A DNA stretch of 64,000 nucleotides from Caulobacter sp. NIBR1757 (GTDB lineage Bacteria; Pseudomonadota; Alphaproteobacteria; Caulobacterales; Caulobacteraceae): positions 682,001 to 746,000 of the forward strand of contig NZ_CP115463.1 of the NCBI RefSeq assembly GCF_027912495.1. The letters are read 5' to 3'. The notes beneath the pieces are model-generated. The model was not told where the DNA came from. It did not search any database and was given only the letters and a program-made list of their open reading frames with translations. The position numbers and the translations under genes were made by a program. Every line of letters begins with the position of its first letter. The stretch's first letter is position 1. Positions 35,323 to 43,749 of the stretch are shown piece after piece.

Positions 35323-36414
35323 TCAGGCGGCTTCCTCGGCGACGAAGCCCTTCCAGGCGGCCATATAGTCCTGGAAGGCCGGGCTGAGGCCCTCGCCGGC
35401 CAGGTAGGCGCGGGTGACCGGCAGGCTGACCGGCTTGAAGCCCGCGTCGGCGGCGGCCCGCAGCGGCCAGTCGTGGTGCAGGATGGCGGCGCGGCCGAGC
35501 AGGACGAAGTCGACCTTCTCGAGCAGGGCGGCGGCATAGGCCGGGTCCATGATCTTGCCGGCCACGCCCAGCCGGCAATCGCCGCGCGGCAGCTCGGCGA
35601 ACCAGTCGATCAGGCTCTTGTCGGCGAACTCTTCCTCCATCGGCAGCTTGCCGACGTCCCACAGGCTCATGTCCAGATAGTCGATCAGGCCGCTGGTCAT
35701 CAGCATGCCGGCCACCCGGCGGATCTCGGCCATCTTCAGCCCGAAGCGCTCGGGCGACAGCCGCAGGCCGATCTGGAAGTCGGGGCGGCAGGCGGCGCGG
35801 GCCTCGATGAGGATTTCGTGGATCAGGCGGGCGCGGTTGTCGAGCGAGCCGCCCCACTCGTCGTCGCGTGTGTTGATCTCGGCCGACAGGAACTGACAGA
35901 GGATATAGCCGTGGGCGCCGTGGAACTCGACGCCGTCGAAGCCGGCCTTCTGCGCCCGCACGGCGGCGGCCACGAAATCGGCCTTCAGCTGCAGCACCTC
36001 CTCGCCGGTCAGGGCCCGGGCCTTGAACTCCTCGTTGTCGGACGGACAGACCGGCGCCTCGCCGATGATCTCGGCCGGCGAGCGCATGCCGGCGTGGTGC
36101 AGCTGGACCACCGCGACGCTGTCGTTGGCCTTGATGGCGGCGGCCAGGCGGGTGAGGCCCGGCAGGTGGTCGTCGGACCAGATGCCCAGCTGGCCGGGAA
36201 AGCCCTGGCCGATGCGCTGCACATGGGCGGCGCAGGTCATGGTCAGGCCAAAGCCGCCTTCGGCCCGCATGACCAGCCATTTGAATTCTTCATCAGAGAG
36301 TTTGCCGTCGGCATGGCTCTGGGTGTTGGTCAGGGGCGCCAGCATCAGGCGGTTCTTCATGGCCGGGCCATGGGCGAAGGTCAGGGGCGCGAAGAGGGCG
36401 GCGTGGTCGGTCAT
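35323..36414 (-). CDS. NADH:flavin oxidoreductase, Old Yellow Enzyme family
   Basis: This 363-aa FMN enzyme shows NRLMLAPLTNTQSHADG at the FMN-binding start, VVQLHHAGM (active-site histidine region), FDGVEFHGAHGYILCQFLSA, a substrate/FMN motif of the family, and DEWGGSLDNRARL. Such enzymes reduce activated C=C bonds or xenobiotics with NAD(P)H. The one-domain size without an FeS/FAD part fits OYE rather than 2,4-dienoyl-CoA reductase. It is followed by the thioesterase gene, so a shared role in acyl or enoyl metabolism is conceivable. Confidence 0.9.
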   Translation of the reverse strand: MTDHAALFAPLTFAHGPAMKNRLMLAPLTNTQSHADGKLSDEEFKWLVMRAEGGFGLTMTCAAHVQRIGQGFPGQLGIWSDDHLPGLTRLAAAIKANDSVAVVQLHHAGMRSPAEIIGEAPVCPSDNEEFKARALTGEEVLQLKADFVAAAVRAQKAGFDGVEFHGAHGYILCQFLSAEINTRDDEWGGSLDNRARLIHEILIEARAACRPDFQIGLRLSPERFGLKMAEIRRVAGMLMTSGLIDYLDMSLWDVGKLPMEEEFADKSLIDWFAELPRGDCRLGVAGKIMDPAYAAALLEKVDFVLLGRAAILHHDWPLRAAADAGFKPVSLPVTRAYLAGEGLSPAFQDYMAAWKGFVAEEAA

Positions 36415-36608
36415 CGGCGGCTTTCGTCGGAATTGGTTGGCTCAGCCATAGCCGGACGATGCGGCGATTGGGAACCCGAGGAATCCTGTGGCGGCGATAA
36501 GGACCGGGGAGGCCGAGGGTCACATTTCTACCTTTGCGGGATTTTTTGAGCCCCAAACGCTTGCGGAGCGACCCATGTTCTTTAATCTGGCTAACGGGGG
36601 ACTGTGGG

Positions 36609-38753
36609 ATGAAGCCTATCGACTGGCGGGACGTGGTGATCCGAACGCTGCTCGGCACGGCGCTGCTGTTTGTCATCATGCTGACCGACCCCATGGGTCT
36701 GGACGAGGCGACGGATCGCCATAGCGCCGATGTGGTCTCGCGCATGACCGCCCCATTCTACGGCGGCCCGACCCATGACGGGCGGCGGCGGATCGCCGTC
36801 GTGCAGATCAGCGACCAGACAATCAGCGATCCGGAGGTGGGCTGGCCCCCGCCGCGGATGTTTTATGCCAGGCTTTTGAAGCGGATTGCCGGCGGAACCA
36901 GCAAGCCGGCGGTCGTCTTCTTCGACTACGCCTTCATCAGCGAGACCGACTGGGAGGACCGGCAAGCGTTGTTGGACGCCGTCCGGGCGGTCACCAGCTA
37001 CGATGACTGGAGCGAGGACGAAACCTGTCAGGCCTCCGCACTCGCGAAAATCCGCTGCATCGCGGCGGCCGGGGGCGTGCCTGTCATCATTGGAAAGGTC
37101 TATCCCCCCAACGCCTGCATCGGCCGGTACGAACGGCTGGAGCGCGACGGTGGGGATGATGTGCGGCTGTTTCACACGGCCGTCGTGGCGCCGCTTGGCT
37201 GGCCGGATCTTCCGACGACCTCTCATCTTATCCTGACGCGCCACGACTACGCGAAGACCCTAACCGAAGCCTTCGACGGTTCGGATATCGCCGACGCCGA
37301 GCGGCCGGGCCAGATCGCGCCGGGCTTGATCCGCGAATGCCAGGATCTCAACCCCGACGGCCGGCTCGTTCCGCTGCTGAGTGTCGATCCCGAAGCGGTT
37401 CCGGTCGCTGCCAAAGACCCGCTGCCTCCGAGGATGATCACTTGGTCGCCCCTGGGGCACCCCGGGAAGCAGGCAAGGGTGGCGCCGGATCCTTACGATC
37501 CCGGAGAGCCAGTGTTTGGCTTTGATGTGACGCCGGCGGCGGCCATGGCCCTCGCGCTCTGCCTGCATGACAAGACCTGGACGGGGCCAAAAGCGGCACT
37601 TTGCTCGGTGTTACGGCGGTCGGCGGAGACCGGCGCCATGCCGGCGCTGCAGGACGTGGAGTACTCCGGTCCTGAATGGGGCTCGATCTCTGACCCTCAG
37701 ACCCGGGACAATCGAAAACTGTTCAATGGCGACGGAACGCCTTTCCCCGAAGAGCCGATCACGGAGGCCGAGTGTCGACGCGAGCATCCCACGATCAGCC
37801 GCGCCGTCGAGGTCGGTTGGGCGCAGCTGCGGTCCGGACTGGGAAAGGGAGCCGCCGCCGTCGCGGTTCCGTGCCCCTACCACCTGACCTTCGACGCCAA
37901 CGATGTTCTGATCTCCGAACCGGAACTGCTCGACGCCGTCCGTTCGCAGTTGGCCGATCGGGCCGTCGCCATAGGCGCGGCGCAGGCGCTCAGCAATGAC
38001 TGGATCGCCACGACTCTGAACGCCCGGCAGGCGGGCGTGCACTACCACGCCATGATGCTCGACAACCTGTTGGAAAAGGGCCTCGACCTGCGTCGCAAGC
38101 CGCCGGAAATCTTCGCAAAGGATGGTCCGCGCGGCGCATGGGGGCTCGATTGGCTAAAGCTCGACGGCGGCGAGGTGCTGGAAATTCTCTGCGGCGCTTT
38201 CATCCTGTTCCTGATCGAGCGGACGCGGGCCGACTTCGAGCGTCGGCCGACTGAGGAAACCTCGCTACCGAAGCCCTTCGAGGGCTGGCGCAGGGAGCGT
38301 GACCTGGCCCATCCGCTACGCTGGCTGGCCCGGGTGCGGCTGAACTATCGTGAATACTGGGAAGCCTCCTCCGAGGATCGATACCGCATCGGCCAGGTCA
38401 TCCTGACCCTGACGCTGGCGATGATCGCCCTGGTTCTGTTGGTCGCCCTGACGATCTCCAATCACTGGGAGCCGCTCAATGTCGTCGGCCTGTTCACAGT
38501 CTCGGTTCTGTTTGTGGCCGCCGAACTCTGGACGCACAAGGGCTGGGCGGCCGTCTTTGGCCAGCTGACGGCCGTCCTGCTTTTCGCGCCCGGCTCACGT
38601 CGACGAAAATTCCGCGAGTGGTTCGGCCGGCCCGCGCAGCCCCCTGGTCCTACTCCGGAGCCCCCGGCGCTTGACCCCGCAACTCGTTCCGCCCGGCCGC
38701 GCAAACCTCGCGCCGCCGCCAAACCCCGCACCCGTCGAAAGGATAGTCCATGA
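36609..38753 (+). CDS. CHASE2-domain membrane protein without a signalling output domain
   Basis: This protein of about 714 aa starts at 36609 (MKPIDWRD, GGGGGACTGTGGG upstream). One N-terminal transmembrane helix (VIRTLLGTALLFVIMLTDPM) precedes an extracytoplasmic CHASE2-like region: RRIAVVQISDQTISDPEVGW with PPPRMFYARLL and VVFFDYAFIS at the start, and AGVHYHAMMLDNLLE at its end. Four hydrophobic segments follow (about 525-675), then a Pro/Arg-rich tail. CHASE2 usually precedes a kinase, cyclase or GGDEF domain; none is present. It overlaps by 4 nt with the next gene, a small secreted protein, in an operon with a metalloprotease. Confidence 0.75.
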   Translation: MKPIDWRDVVIRTLLGTALLFVIMLTDPMGLDEATDRHSADVVSRMTAPFYGGPTHDGRRRIAVVQISDQTISDPEVGWPPPRMFYARLLKRIAGGTSKPAVVFFDYAFISETDWEDRQALLDAVRAVTSYDDWSEDETCQASALAKIRCIAAAGGVPVIIGKVYPPNACIGRYERLERDGGDDVRLFHTAVVAPLGWPDLPTTSHLILTRHDYAKTLTEAFDGSDIADAERPGQIAPGLIRECQDLNPDGRLVPLLSVDPEAVPVAAKDPLPPRMITWSPLGHPGKQARVAPDPYDPGEPVFGFDVTPAAAMALALCLHDKTWTGPKAALCSVLRRSAETGAMPALQDVEYSGPEWGSISDPQTRDNRKLFNGDGTPFPEEPITEAECRREHPTISRAVEVGWAQLRSGLGKGAAAVAVPCPYHLTFDANDVLISEPELLDAVRSQLADRAVAIGAAQALSNDWIATTLNARQAGVHYHAMMLDNLLEKGLDLRRKPPEIFAKDGPRGAWGLDWLKLDGGEVLEILCGAFILFLIERTRADFERRPTEETSLPKPFEGWRRERDLAHPLRWLARVRLNYREYWEASSEDRYRIGQVILTLTLAMIALVLLVALTISNHWEPLNVVGLFTVSVLFVAAELWTHKGWAAVFGQLTAVLLFAPGSRRRKFREWFGRPAQPPGPTPEPPALDPATRSARPRKPRAAAKPRTRRKDSP

Positions 38754-39073
38754 CCCGCACCCTGTTCGCCGCCGCTCTGTTCCTGGCAACGGCCGCCACG
38801 CCGGCCCTCGCCGCCGAGGCGCCGGTGTTCCCGACCACGCCGGTGATGAAGTTCATGGACGCCAATTGCATGGATGACGACGGCAAAGTCCCCGCCAAGG
38901 CGCTGACCGGCGCCACGGTGGTGGCCGAGAAGAAGGGTTGCCTGACCTTGAAGACGACGGACGGCAAGACCGTCTATGTCATGCGGCCGGCCAAGGCGGG
39001 CTGCACCAAGCGGGTCGCCCAGGGGCCGGTCGCCACCGTCACGGCCGGTTCGGCGGGAGCCAACGAATGCTGA
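38750..39073 (+). CDS. Small secreted protein of the CHASE2-metalloprotease operon
   Basis: This 107-aa protein has a signal peptide (MTRTLFAAALFLATAATPAL, cleavage near ALAA). The mature part has four cysteines (NCMDDDG, GCLTLKT, AGCTKRV and the C-terminal Cys of GANEC), able to form two disulfides in the periplasm. The GATVVAEKKGCLTLKTTDGK block looks like two beta strands of a small barrel. No family is recognised. The 5' end overlaps the CHASE2 gene (ATGA) and the 3' end overlaps the start of the metalloprotease gene by 7 nt, so it is translated with both. Confidence 0.75.
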   Translation: MTRTLFAAALFLATAATPALAAEAPVFPTTPVMKFMDANCMDDDGKVPAKALTGATVVAEKKGCLTLKTTDGKTVYVMRPAKAGCTKRVAQGPVATVTAGSAGANEC

Positions 39074-41022
39074 GGTCACGACGGCTCGGCGGCGCCCTGC
39101 TGGCCGGCTCCGTCGGCCTGGCGCTGGCGGCCGGCGCCGTGGCGGGTGAGGTCAACGCCAGCCTCAAGCTGCGCTGCGAGGCGGCGGCAAACGCCTCGGC
39201 GAGCGTCGACAAGAACATCTTCGACAAGGCGCTCGGCTGGGTCGGTTCGGGCTTGAAGGGCACCGCCTCGACGCTCGGCGACCGCTTTTCGGTCAGCGGC
39301 AAGACCGGACCCTACGCCTGCTCGCCCGAGACCGGGGCCCGCGTCGCCGCCCTTCGCGCCAAGCAGGCCCAGGCCGAGGCCGACGCCAAGGCCGCCAAGG
39401 CCGGCGGTCCGGTCAAGTCCAAGGCGCTGAACCTGGCCCTGCAGGCCGACGCGGCGGGCAAGATGCGCCCGACGCTGTTCCACATGCCCCAGACCCAGGC
39501 CAAGCTGCAGCAGATCGTCAACAACATCGCCAGGACCTGGCCCTACAAGGACGCGACGGGCGGCAAGCCGCCGACCGTGCTGATCGACGCCAACCTCGGC
39601 TACAACGCCGAGGCGCGGGCCGACAACACCATCGTGCTGTGGCTGGGGGTGCTGGCCGATCCCACCGACGGGGTGTCGCAGCAGCTGGCCGACGGCGACC
39701 TCTACTGGATGCTCGGCCACGAGTATTCCCACCTGGCGCTCGGCCATATGGAGAGCGACGAGATGGGCGAGTTCCAGCGCCGCTTCCTGCACGACGTCAC
39801 CACCATGATGAAGCGCGGCGCCATGCTGGAAAGCAGCATCAACTATGCCGAGACCGCGCCCGGCGCCGACGCCCCCGACCTCAAGGAGGCCTATCGCGAC
39901 GCGCGCGAGGGCCAGCAGGGCCTGCGCTATCTGATGGACAGCATCCTCTATCCGGCCTGGGGCCGGATGCAGGAGGACGAGGCCGACGCCGCCGGCATCG
40001 ATGCCGCCTACCTGGCCGGCGTGCCGCCGCGCACCGCCCATTCGGTCAACCAGTTCGAGGCCAGCGAGATCGCCATCGAGAAGCGGATCGAGGCGGTCCA
40101 GACCGCCATGACCCAGCGCGCCGACAAGGTGATGAAGGATCCCCGCTACCAGGAAGCGCTCAGGCAGGGAGACCTGGCCGGCGCCTTTGATCCGGTGCTG
40201 AAGGCCCTCGAGAAGGGCTTCTACGCCGGCATCCGCAAGTGGTTTACCGAGACCTTCAGCCGCGAGCACCGCGCCGCCGCCAACCGCAGCGACGGGATCG
40301 GCCGCTACAAGAAGGCGGCCTATATCCAGACCGGGCTGACGCCGGCCAACGCCGATCCGGTCGATGGCCTGACCGAGGAGCTGCTCAAGCTGCCCGAACT
40401 GAGGGCCGGCATCGCCACCGCCCGCCAGGTCAAGGCGGCGGAACTGGCGCTGGACGGCTTCCCGACCGACAAGGGGGCCGCGGCCAAGGCCATCGGCCAG
40501 GCTCTCAAGGGACCGTTCGCCAACGAAGCCTACGTCCGCTTCACGGCCCACCGGGTGTCGAAGGCCCACTTACGCTATGGCGAGGCCATCGCCCACCTGG
40601 AGGTCGCCGTCCGCTCGAAATACCCCTCGCCGGAATCCTTCCGCGAACTGATCCGGCTCTATGCCCGCAACAACCAGATCGACAAGGCGCGGCAGATGCT
40701 GGCCAAGGGGCGGGCGACCTTCCCCGACAGCGACTACTTCCTGCCCTCGGACATCCGGATCCAGGTGCGCACCCGCCAGTTCGACGCGGCCCACAAGACC
40801 CTCGACCTCTGTCGCGCCACCCGCCGCGAGCAGATCATGCTCAACTGCATGGAGGCGACGATGGAAGACGACTACAAGAACCTGTCGGAAAAGGACAAGA
40901 AGCGGCTGGCCGAACTGGCCCTGTGGGGTGAGGATCCCAAGGCCGGGGACAAGGGCAAGGGGCCGTCGATCCAGGACTCGATCAAGAAAATTCCCATGCC
41001 GTGGAACAAGAAGGGGCGTTGA
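39067..41022 (+). CDS. M48-like periplasmic metalloprotease with C-terminal TPR region
   Basis: This 651-aa protein has a signal peptide (LGGALLAGSVGLALAAGAVA). The zinc motif HEYSHLALGH (His218-His222) and a downstream QEDEADAAG (residues 302-310, candidate third ligand) are as in M48 peptidases such as BepA/HtpX relatives. After about 340 there are helical repeats (YGEAIAHLEVAVRSKYPSPE, ARNNQIDKARQMLAKGRATF) typical of TPR. BepA-type proteins combine M48 and TPR and monitor outer-membrane protein assembly. A similar quality-control role is inferred. The gene overlaps the small secreted protein gene by 7 nt. Confidence 0.85.
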   Translation: MLRSRRLGGALLAGSVGLALAAGAVAGEVNASLKLRCEAAANASASVDKNIFDKALGWVGSGLKGTASTLGDRFSVSGKTGPYACSPETGARVAALRAKQAQAEADAKAAKAGGPVKSKALNLALQADAAGKMRPTLFHMPQTQAKLQQIVNNIARTWPYKDATGGKPPTVLIDANLGYNAEARADNTIVLWLGVLADPTDGVSQQLADGDLYWMLGHEYSHLALGHMESDEMGEFQRRFLHDVTTMMKRGAMLESSINYAETAPGADAPDLKEAYRDAREGQQGLRYLMDSILYPAWGRMQEDEADAAGIDAAYLAGVPPRTAHSVNQFEASEIAIEKRIEAVQTAMTQRADKVMKDPRYQEALRQGDLAGAFDPVLKALEKGFYAGIRKWFTETFSREHRAAANRSDGIGRYKKAAYIQTGLTPANADPVDGLTEELLKLPELRAGIATARQVKAAELALDGFPTDKGAAAKAIGQALKGPFANEAYVRFTAHRVSKAHLRYGEAIAHLEVAVRSKYPSPESFRELIRLYARNNQIDKARQMLAKGRATFPDSDYFLPSDIRIQVRTRQFDAAHKTLDLCRATRREQIMLNCMEATMEDDYKNLSEKDKKRLAELALWGEDPKAGDKGKGPSIQDSIKKIPMPWNKKGR

Positions 41023-41025
41023 GGA

Positions 41026-41568
41026 TCAGGCGCTCAACTGTCTGAGCAGCGCCGTCTGCTGCCTGATCATCTCCGCCAGGTCGTGGTCGCGCAGGGCGTC
41101 TAGCTTTTCGTGCAGGGCCATGATCTCCAGCTCGGCCTTGAGGTTGACCTCGTAGTCGTGGCGGGCGGCCTCGCGGTCTTTGATGGCCTGGCGGTTCTGG
41201 CTCATCATGATCACCGGCGCCTGCAGGGCGGCCAGCATCGACAGCATCAGGTTCAGGAAGATGAAGGGGTAGGGGTCGAAGGGCTTGACCCCCGCGACGC
41301 CGAGCGCCCAGGCGTTGAGGCCGACCCAGGCGACCAGCACCACGCCGAACCCGATGATGAAGGCCCAGGAGCCGCCGATGGCCGCCACCCGGTCGGCCAG
41401 CCGCTGGCCGAAGGTCATGTCATCGGCGTCCGCCGACAGGTCGCGCGAGATGGCGCCGCGGGCGATGATCCGCTCGATGACCGTCCGCTCCAGCTCGGAA
41501 ATCTCGTCGGCCGGGCGGCCGAGCAGTTTCCGCGAGGCCTCGTCGCAGGTCATGGGGGCGGGTTTCAC
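41026..41568 (-). CDS. DUF1003 membrane protein
   Basis: This protein of about 180 aa has two transmembrane segments (FIIGFGVVLVAWVGLNAWAL and FIFLNLMLSMLAALQAPVIM) joined by PFDPYPFIFLN, the core DUF1003 signature, followed by MMSQNRQAIKDREAARHDYE and a long C-terminal helix. The GTG at 41568 (VKPAPMTCDEA) is preferred because GGAG stands 7 nt upstream. The frame remains open to 41664, but that part lies inside repeat element B. The function of the family is unknown. Its stop is 3 nt from that of the convergent metalloprotease gene. Confidence 0.82.
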   Translation of the reverse strand: MKPAPMTCDEASRKLLGRPADEISELERTVIERIIARGAISRDLSADADDMTFGQRLADRVAAIGGSWAFIIGFGVVLVAWVGLNAWALGVAGVKPFDPYPFIFLNLMLSMLAALQAPVIMMSQNRQAIKDREAARHDYEVNLKAELEIMALHEKLDALRDHDLAEMIRQQTALLRQLSA

Positions 41569-41622
41569 GGCGGTCTCCGGGGTCTTGACGCCAAGGCTAT
41601 CACCGTCACCGGCGGGCGGCGC

Positions 41623-41906
41623 TATCGAAGCGGCGACCATTATACCGCGGCGTGCCCCACCCACAAAAAAGCCCGCAGCCGCCCGAAGACCCGCGAAAAT
41701 CGGCCAAGGCCCCGTATCTGTGGGGTTTTGCGTGGGGGCGGCGGCTGGGGATGTGGGTCGCGGCGTGGGTCGGGCGTGGGGGGAGGCGCGGGGAATGTGG
41801 GCCGAAAGTGTGCCGGCGCGACCTACGGCTCGGACAGGGGAGCGGGCGAGGGGTGAGGAACTGTAGGAAAGGTCTGAAATTGAAGATGAATATGTCTAGA
41901 CATATT
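41623..41906. repeat. Long intergenic repeat element, copy B
   Basis: This 284-bp non-coding stretch carries the same ordered blocks as copy A at 22949: TATCGAAGCGGCGACCATTA, TACC, CCACAAAAAAG, GTGGGGTTTTGCGTGG, tandem GTGGGTCG, GGCCGAAAG, GCGACCTACG and the palindrome AATATGTCTAGACATATT at the end. Overall identity is moderate and gaps are needed, but block order and total length agree. Directly beyond it starts the IS1595-type transposase relic. Confidence 0.7.
41889..41906. repeat. 18-bp perfect palindrome, copy 2
   Basis: AATATGTCTAGACATATT is at the end of element B. The 5' flank is ATG and the 3' flank is GGA. Read from the ATG the sequence could encode MNMSRHI and stay open for 18 codons (to the TGA near 41942), but no firm case for a peptide can be made. 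Confidence 0.85.
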
Positions 41907-41961
41907 GGACTGAAGGCCGCTCTACGAGCAGGGCGGCGCTGAACTGGCGGGCCAAGACGCG

Positions 41962-42240
41962 GTAAACCCCAGCCCGAATGAGCACGTCCGCGTTGAGGAT
42001 CGCGCCATCACGACGAACACGGTCGAGGGCTTCTTCTCGATCTTCAAACGCGGGGTGCGCAGCGTGTATCAGCACGGCGGATAGCAGCACCTGCAACGCT
42101 ATCTGCAAGAGTTTGACTTCCGCTATTCGAACCTCGTGGCGGCGGGCGTCAACGACGCTCAGCATGCGAGAAAGGCATTCGCTGGCATCATCGGCAAGCG
42201 CTTGACCTATCGGCGGATTGACGGCCTTCAAGCCGCCTAA
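41962..42240 (+). pseudogene. IS1595-family transposase relic 1
   Basis: The C-terminal part of an IS1595-type transposase can be read from 41962 to a TAA at 42238. The diagnostic string ITTNTVEGFFSIFKRGVRSV is followed by YQH, an in-frame TAG at 42082, then HLQRYLQEFDFRYSN, AGVNDAQ and GKRLTYRRIDG. The upstream catalytic part and the terminal inverted repeats are missing, so the element is dead. It begins shortly after repeat element B. Confidence 0.8.
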
Positions 42241-42288
42241 GAAGGTGGGGTCAAAGCGCCGCAGAAGGTCGCGCTGCAGGACGAAGAA

Positions 42289-42522
42289 ATGAGCGACAAA
42301 TGCGAACTTGCTCTGTTGAAGATTGCCTCCAAGAACGAGGCGGGCTCGTTTTCCGAAGTCGATCATTTCGAACTCGGACTATCCCTCGACGACATTGAGG
42401 TCAGCCACGGACGCCTGCTCTCAGCCGGTCTGATCAGGCCGTCGCCGGCGGGTATCGGCCAACTGACGGTTGGTGCAATCACCCATGCAGGGCGGGAGAG
42501 GCTGAACCAGCTTGGGAGTTGA
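42289..42522 (+). CDS. Hypothetical 77-aa protein
   Basis: This small acidic protein starts MSDKCELALLKIASKNEAGS with AGGA 7 nt before the ATG. The pattern of a helix, FSEVDHFELGLSLDDIEVSH and RLLSAGLIRPSPAGIGQLTV with THAGRERL at the end looks like a winged-helix fold, but no family is recognised. It lies just after the transposase relic, in a patch of short orphan genes. An opposite-strand ORF overlaps its 3' third. Confidence 0.5.
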   Translation: MSDKCELALLKIASKNEAGSFSEVDHFELGLSLDDIEVSHGRLLSAGLIRPSPAGIGQLTVGAITHAGRERLNQLGS

Positions 42523-42678
42523 AAGGCGGACACCATTCACAAGGCCTGCAATGGCTTCCGCATGGCCCTGATCTAGAGCGACGAGGGTAATGAAGCCGGG
42601 CGCCTCTTCATCGTAGAATGCAGATTTCTGATGGTGTAGGCCGCTCGGGTGCGGCTCAGACCAGATGACTTGAAACAT
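42421..42678 (-). CDS. Possible 85-aa protein, opposite to the 77-aa gene
   Basis: An ORF starting MFQVIWSEPHPSGLHHQKSA has GTGAGGTCAC upstream as ribosome-binding site. The first 50 residues (FYDEEAPGFITLVALDQGHA) look protein-like, but the last 30 are Arg/Pro-rich and overlap the opposite gene by 102 nt, suggesting a decayed or shifted 3' end. No family is recognised. Confidence 0.3.
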   Translation of the reverse strand: MFQVIWSEPHPSGLHHQKSAFYDEEAPGFITLVALDQGHAEAIAGLVNGVRLSTPKLVQPLPPCMGDCTNRQLADTRRRRPDQTG

Positions 42679-42778
42679 TGTGACCTCACGGATGTCATGC
42701 GGCGAGCCTACCGTCACGACAGCACCGGGTTCGGCCTGACTTCCGAGGGCGCAGAAGACTGCTCTAAAGCTTGCCAGT

Positions 42779-42937
42779 CTACGCCTTCGCAGGCGGTGCA
42801 TTCGACTTCTTCGGCTTGTTCTCCTTTGAGGGACTCACCTTAGGCTGTGGGGGTGTAGCCAGCATTCGGCGCAGCACATCATCAGGCTGGGGGGCTCGCT
42901 GAGCATGGAAGAAGCATCCTACAATTCGGCCGTCCAC
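42779..42937 (-). CDS. Small 52-aa protein (possible phage/plasmid-type accessory gene)
   Basis: The ORF runs from a GTG at 42937 to TAG at 42779. The middle and end, PQPDDVLRRMLATPPQPKVS followed by PSKENKPKKSN and APPAKA, have the pattern DxVLRRMLxTPPxP with a lysine-rich tail. This is a recurrent form in very small proteins of unknown function in accessory DNA. The start overlaps the divergent 178-aa gene by 33 nt, so the true start may differ. It is too short for standard calling. Confidence 0.45.
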   Translation of the reverse strand: MDGRIVGCFFHAQRAPQPDDVLRRMLATPPQPKVSPSKENKPKKSNAPPAKA

Positions 42938-43441
42938 GACAGGATGTTTCTGTCATACGGCCTTTTCCTTGTCGTTTGGTCTACCTTCGAAGCGGTGCTT
43001 GAAGTGGCGACGATGAAGATCGCCAATATGGACCCGGTCCATGCTGTAATCGTGTCGTCTGGGCTGGGCTTCGAGCGCAAGGCCAGCATCGCCCGCTCGC
43101 TCATGGCACTAGATGGCGACCGCTACGCGACGGCGATCTCGTTGATCAACCAGATCACGCAGACCGCAGAGCGAAACGCCATGGTGCATGGCCAGATTCG
43201 CATCGGATCAGAGTCGATTGCGTTCGTGAAGCGAACGACGGATCAGAAGCTGCAAACTACCGTGAAGCGGTTGTCGGCAGACGAATTCGCAATCCGGGTT
43301 GCCACGGTGAACGTGCTTGTCGCCAATCTCCAAGCGAACCTAGAGATCACCGACGAAGAGTTGGAGGCCTACTCCAAGACCGGTCTGAACTTCCTCAAGA
43401 AGCCCTCTGGGTCGGGCATGCAGCCCAAGCGCAAGCCGTGA
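42905..43441 (+). CDS. Hypothetical 178-aa helical protein
   Basis: This mostly helical protein starts MEEASYNSAVHDRMFLSYGL with GGGGGG 8-13 nt upstream. The text YGLFLVVWSTFEAVLEVATM then TAERNAMVHGQIRIGSE recalls HEPN-like or abortive-infection-type helical bundles, since a late R....H pair (ERNAMVHG) is present, but this is only a resemblance. It lies in the accessory patch; GC content and codon use are lower than in neighbouring core genes. The 3' end overlaps a convergent 55-aa ORF. Confidence 0.6.
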   Translation: MEEASYNSAVHDRMFLSYGLFLVVWSTFEAVLEVATMKIANMDPVHAVIVSSGLGFERKASIARSLMALDGDRYATAISLINQITQTAERNAMVHGQIRIGSESIAFVKRTTDQKLQTTVKRLSADEFAIRVATVNVLVANLQANLEITDEELEAYSKTGLNFLKKPSGSGMQPKRKP

Positions 43442-43536
43442 AAGTCGGCCCACTCGTAGAACATGCGCTCGACGGTCTTGATCATCTCGGGCGTGATGGC
43501 CTCGTCGGCGTTTGCGTCTTCGATCAAGTCCGTCAT
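43369..43536 (-). CDS. Small 55-aa acidic protein
   Basis: An ORF from ATG 43536 to TAG 43369 begins MTDLIEDANADEAITPEMIK followed by TVERMFYEWADFHGL and ends GFLRKFRPVLE. Composition and amphipathic helices look like a real small protein, although no strong ribosome-binding site is seen. It shares 73 nt with the convergent 178-aa gene. Repeat R1, also found before the 69-aa gene, lies 27 nt upstream and may contain its promoter. No family is recognised. Confidence 0.4.
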   Translation of the reverse strand: MTDLIEDANADEAITPEMIKTVERMFYEWADFHGLRLGCMPDPEGFLRKFRPVLE

Positions 43537-43562
43537 GGTTCAATATCTTGCAGTTGGTACGT

Positions 43563-43586
43563 CAAGTACATAATCGCCACATATTG
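43563..43586 (-). repeat. Short repeat R1 upstream of the 55-aa gene
   Basis: CAAGTACATAATCGCCACAT plus ATTG is similar to R2 at 44133 (about 20 of 24 positions with one gap). Read on the minus strand both start CAATATGT and lie before short minus-strand genes, so they may be related promoters or operators. Confidence 0.5.
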
Positions 43587-43593
43587 GGGGCGT

Positions 43594-43736
43594 TGAACTG
43601 GCGGCTACACGCCGTGCACCATGCCCGCGACGAGTACGTCCGCGTAGGCCTTGGCGTGAACGACGTTGAACGTGCGGAAATCGCTCTAAAGGGCGTCGTC
43701 GGGCATGGCGCTGCACGGCTTGGCGATCTGGCGTGA
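43594..43736 (+). pseudogene. IS1595-family transposase relic 2, internally deleted
   Basis: The translation runs NWRLHAVHHARDEYVRV and then directly GLGVNDVERAEIALKGVVGH to a TGA at 43736. In relic 1 and in intact IS1595 transposases these parts are separated by the NTVEGFFSIFKRG block, which is lost here. GAACTGGCGG at its start is shared with the start of relic 1. It is dead and has lost both ends. Confidence 0.7.
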
Positions 43737-43749
43737 CAAGTCTTGAATA

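Noticed and set aside
41889..41945. Leader peptide MNMSRHI... starting in the palindrome
   Set aside because: Only copies 2 and 3 have an ATG, the downstream residues are not conserved, and copy 1 stops after eight codons.
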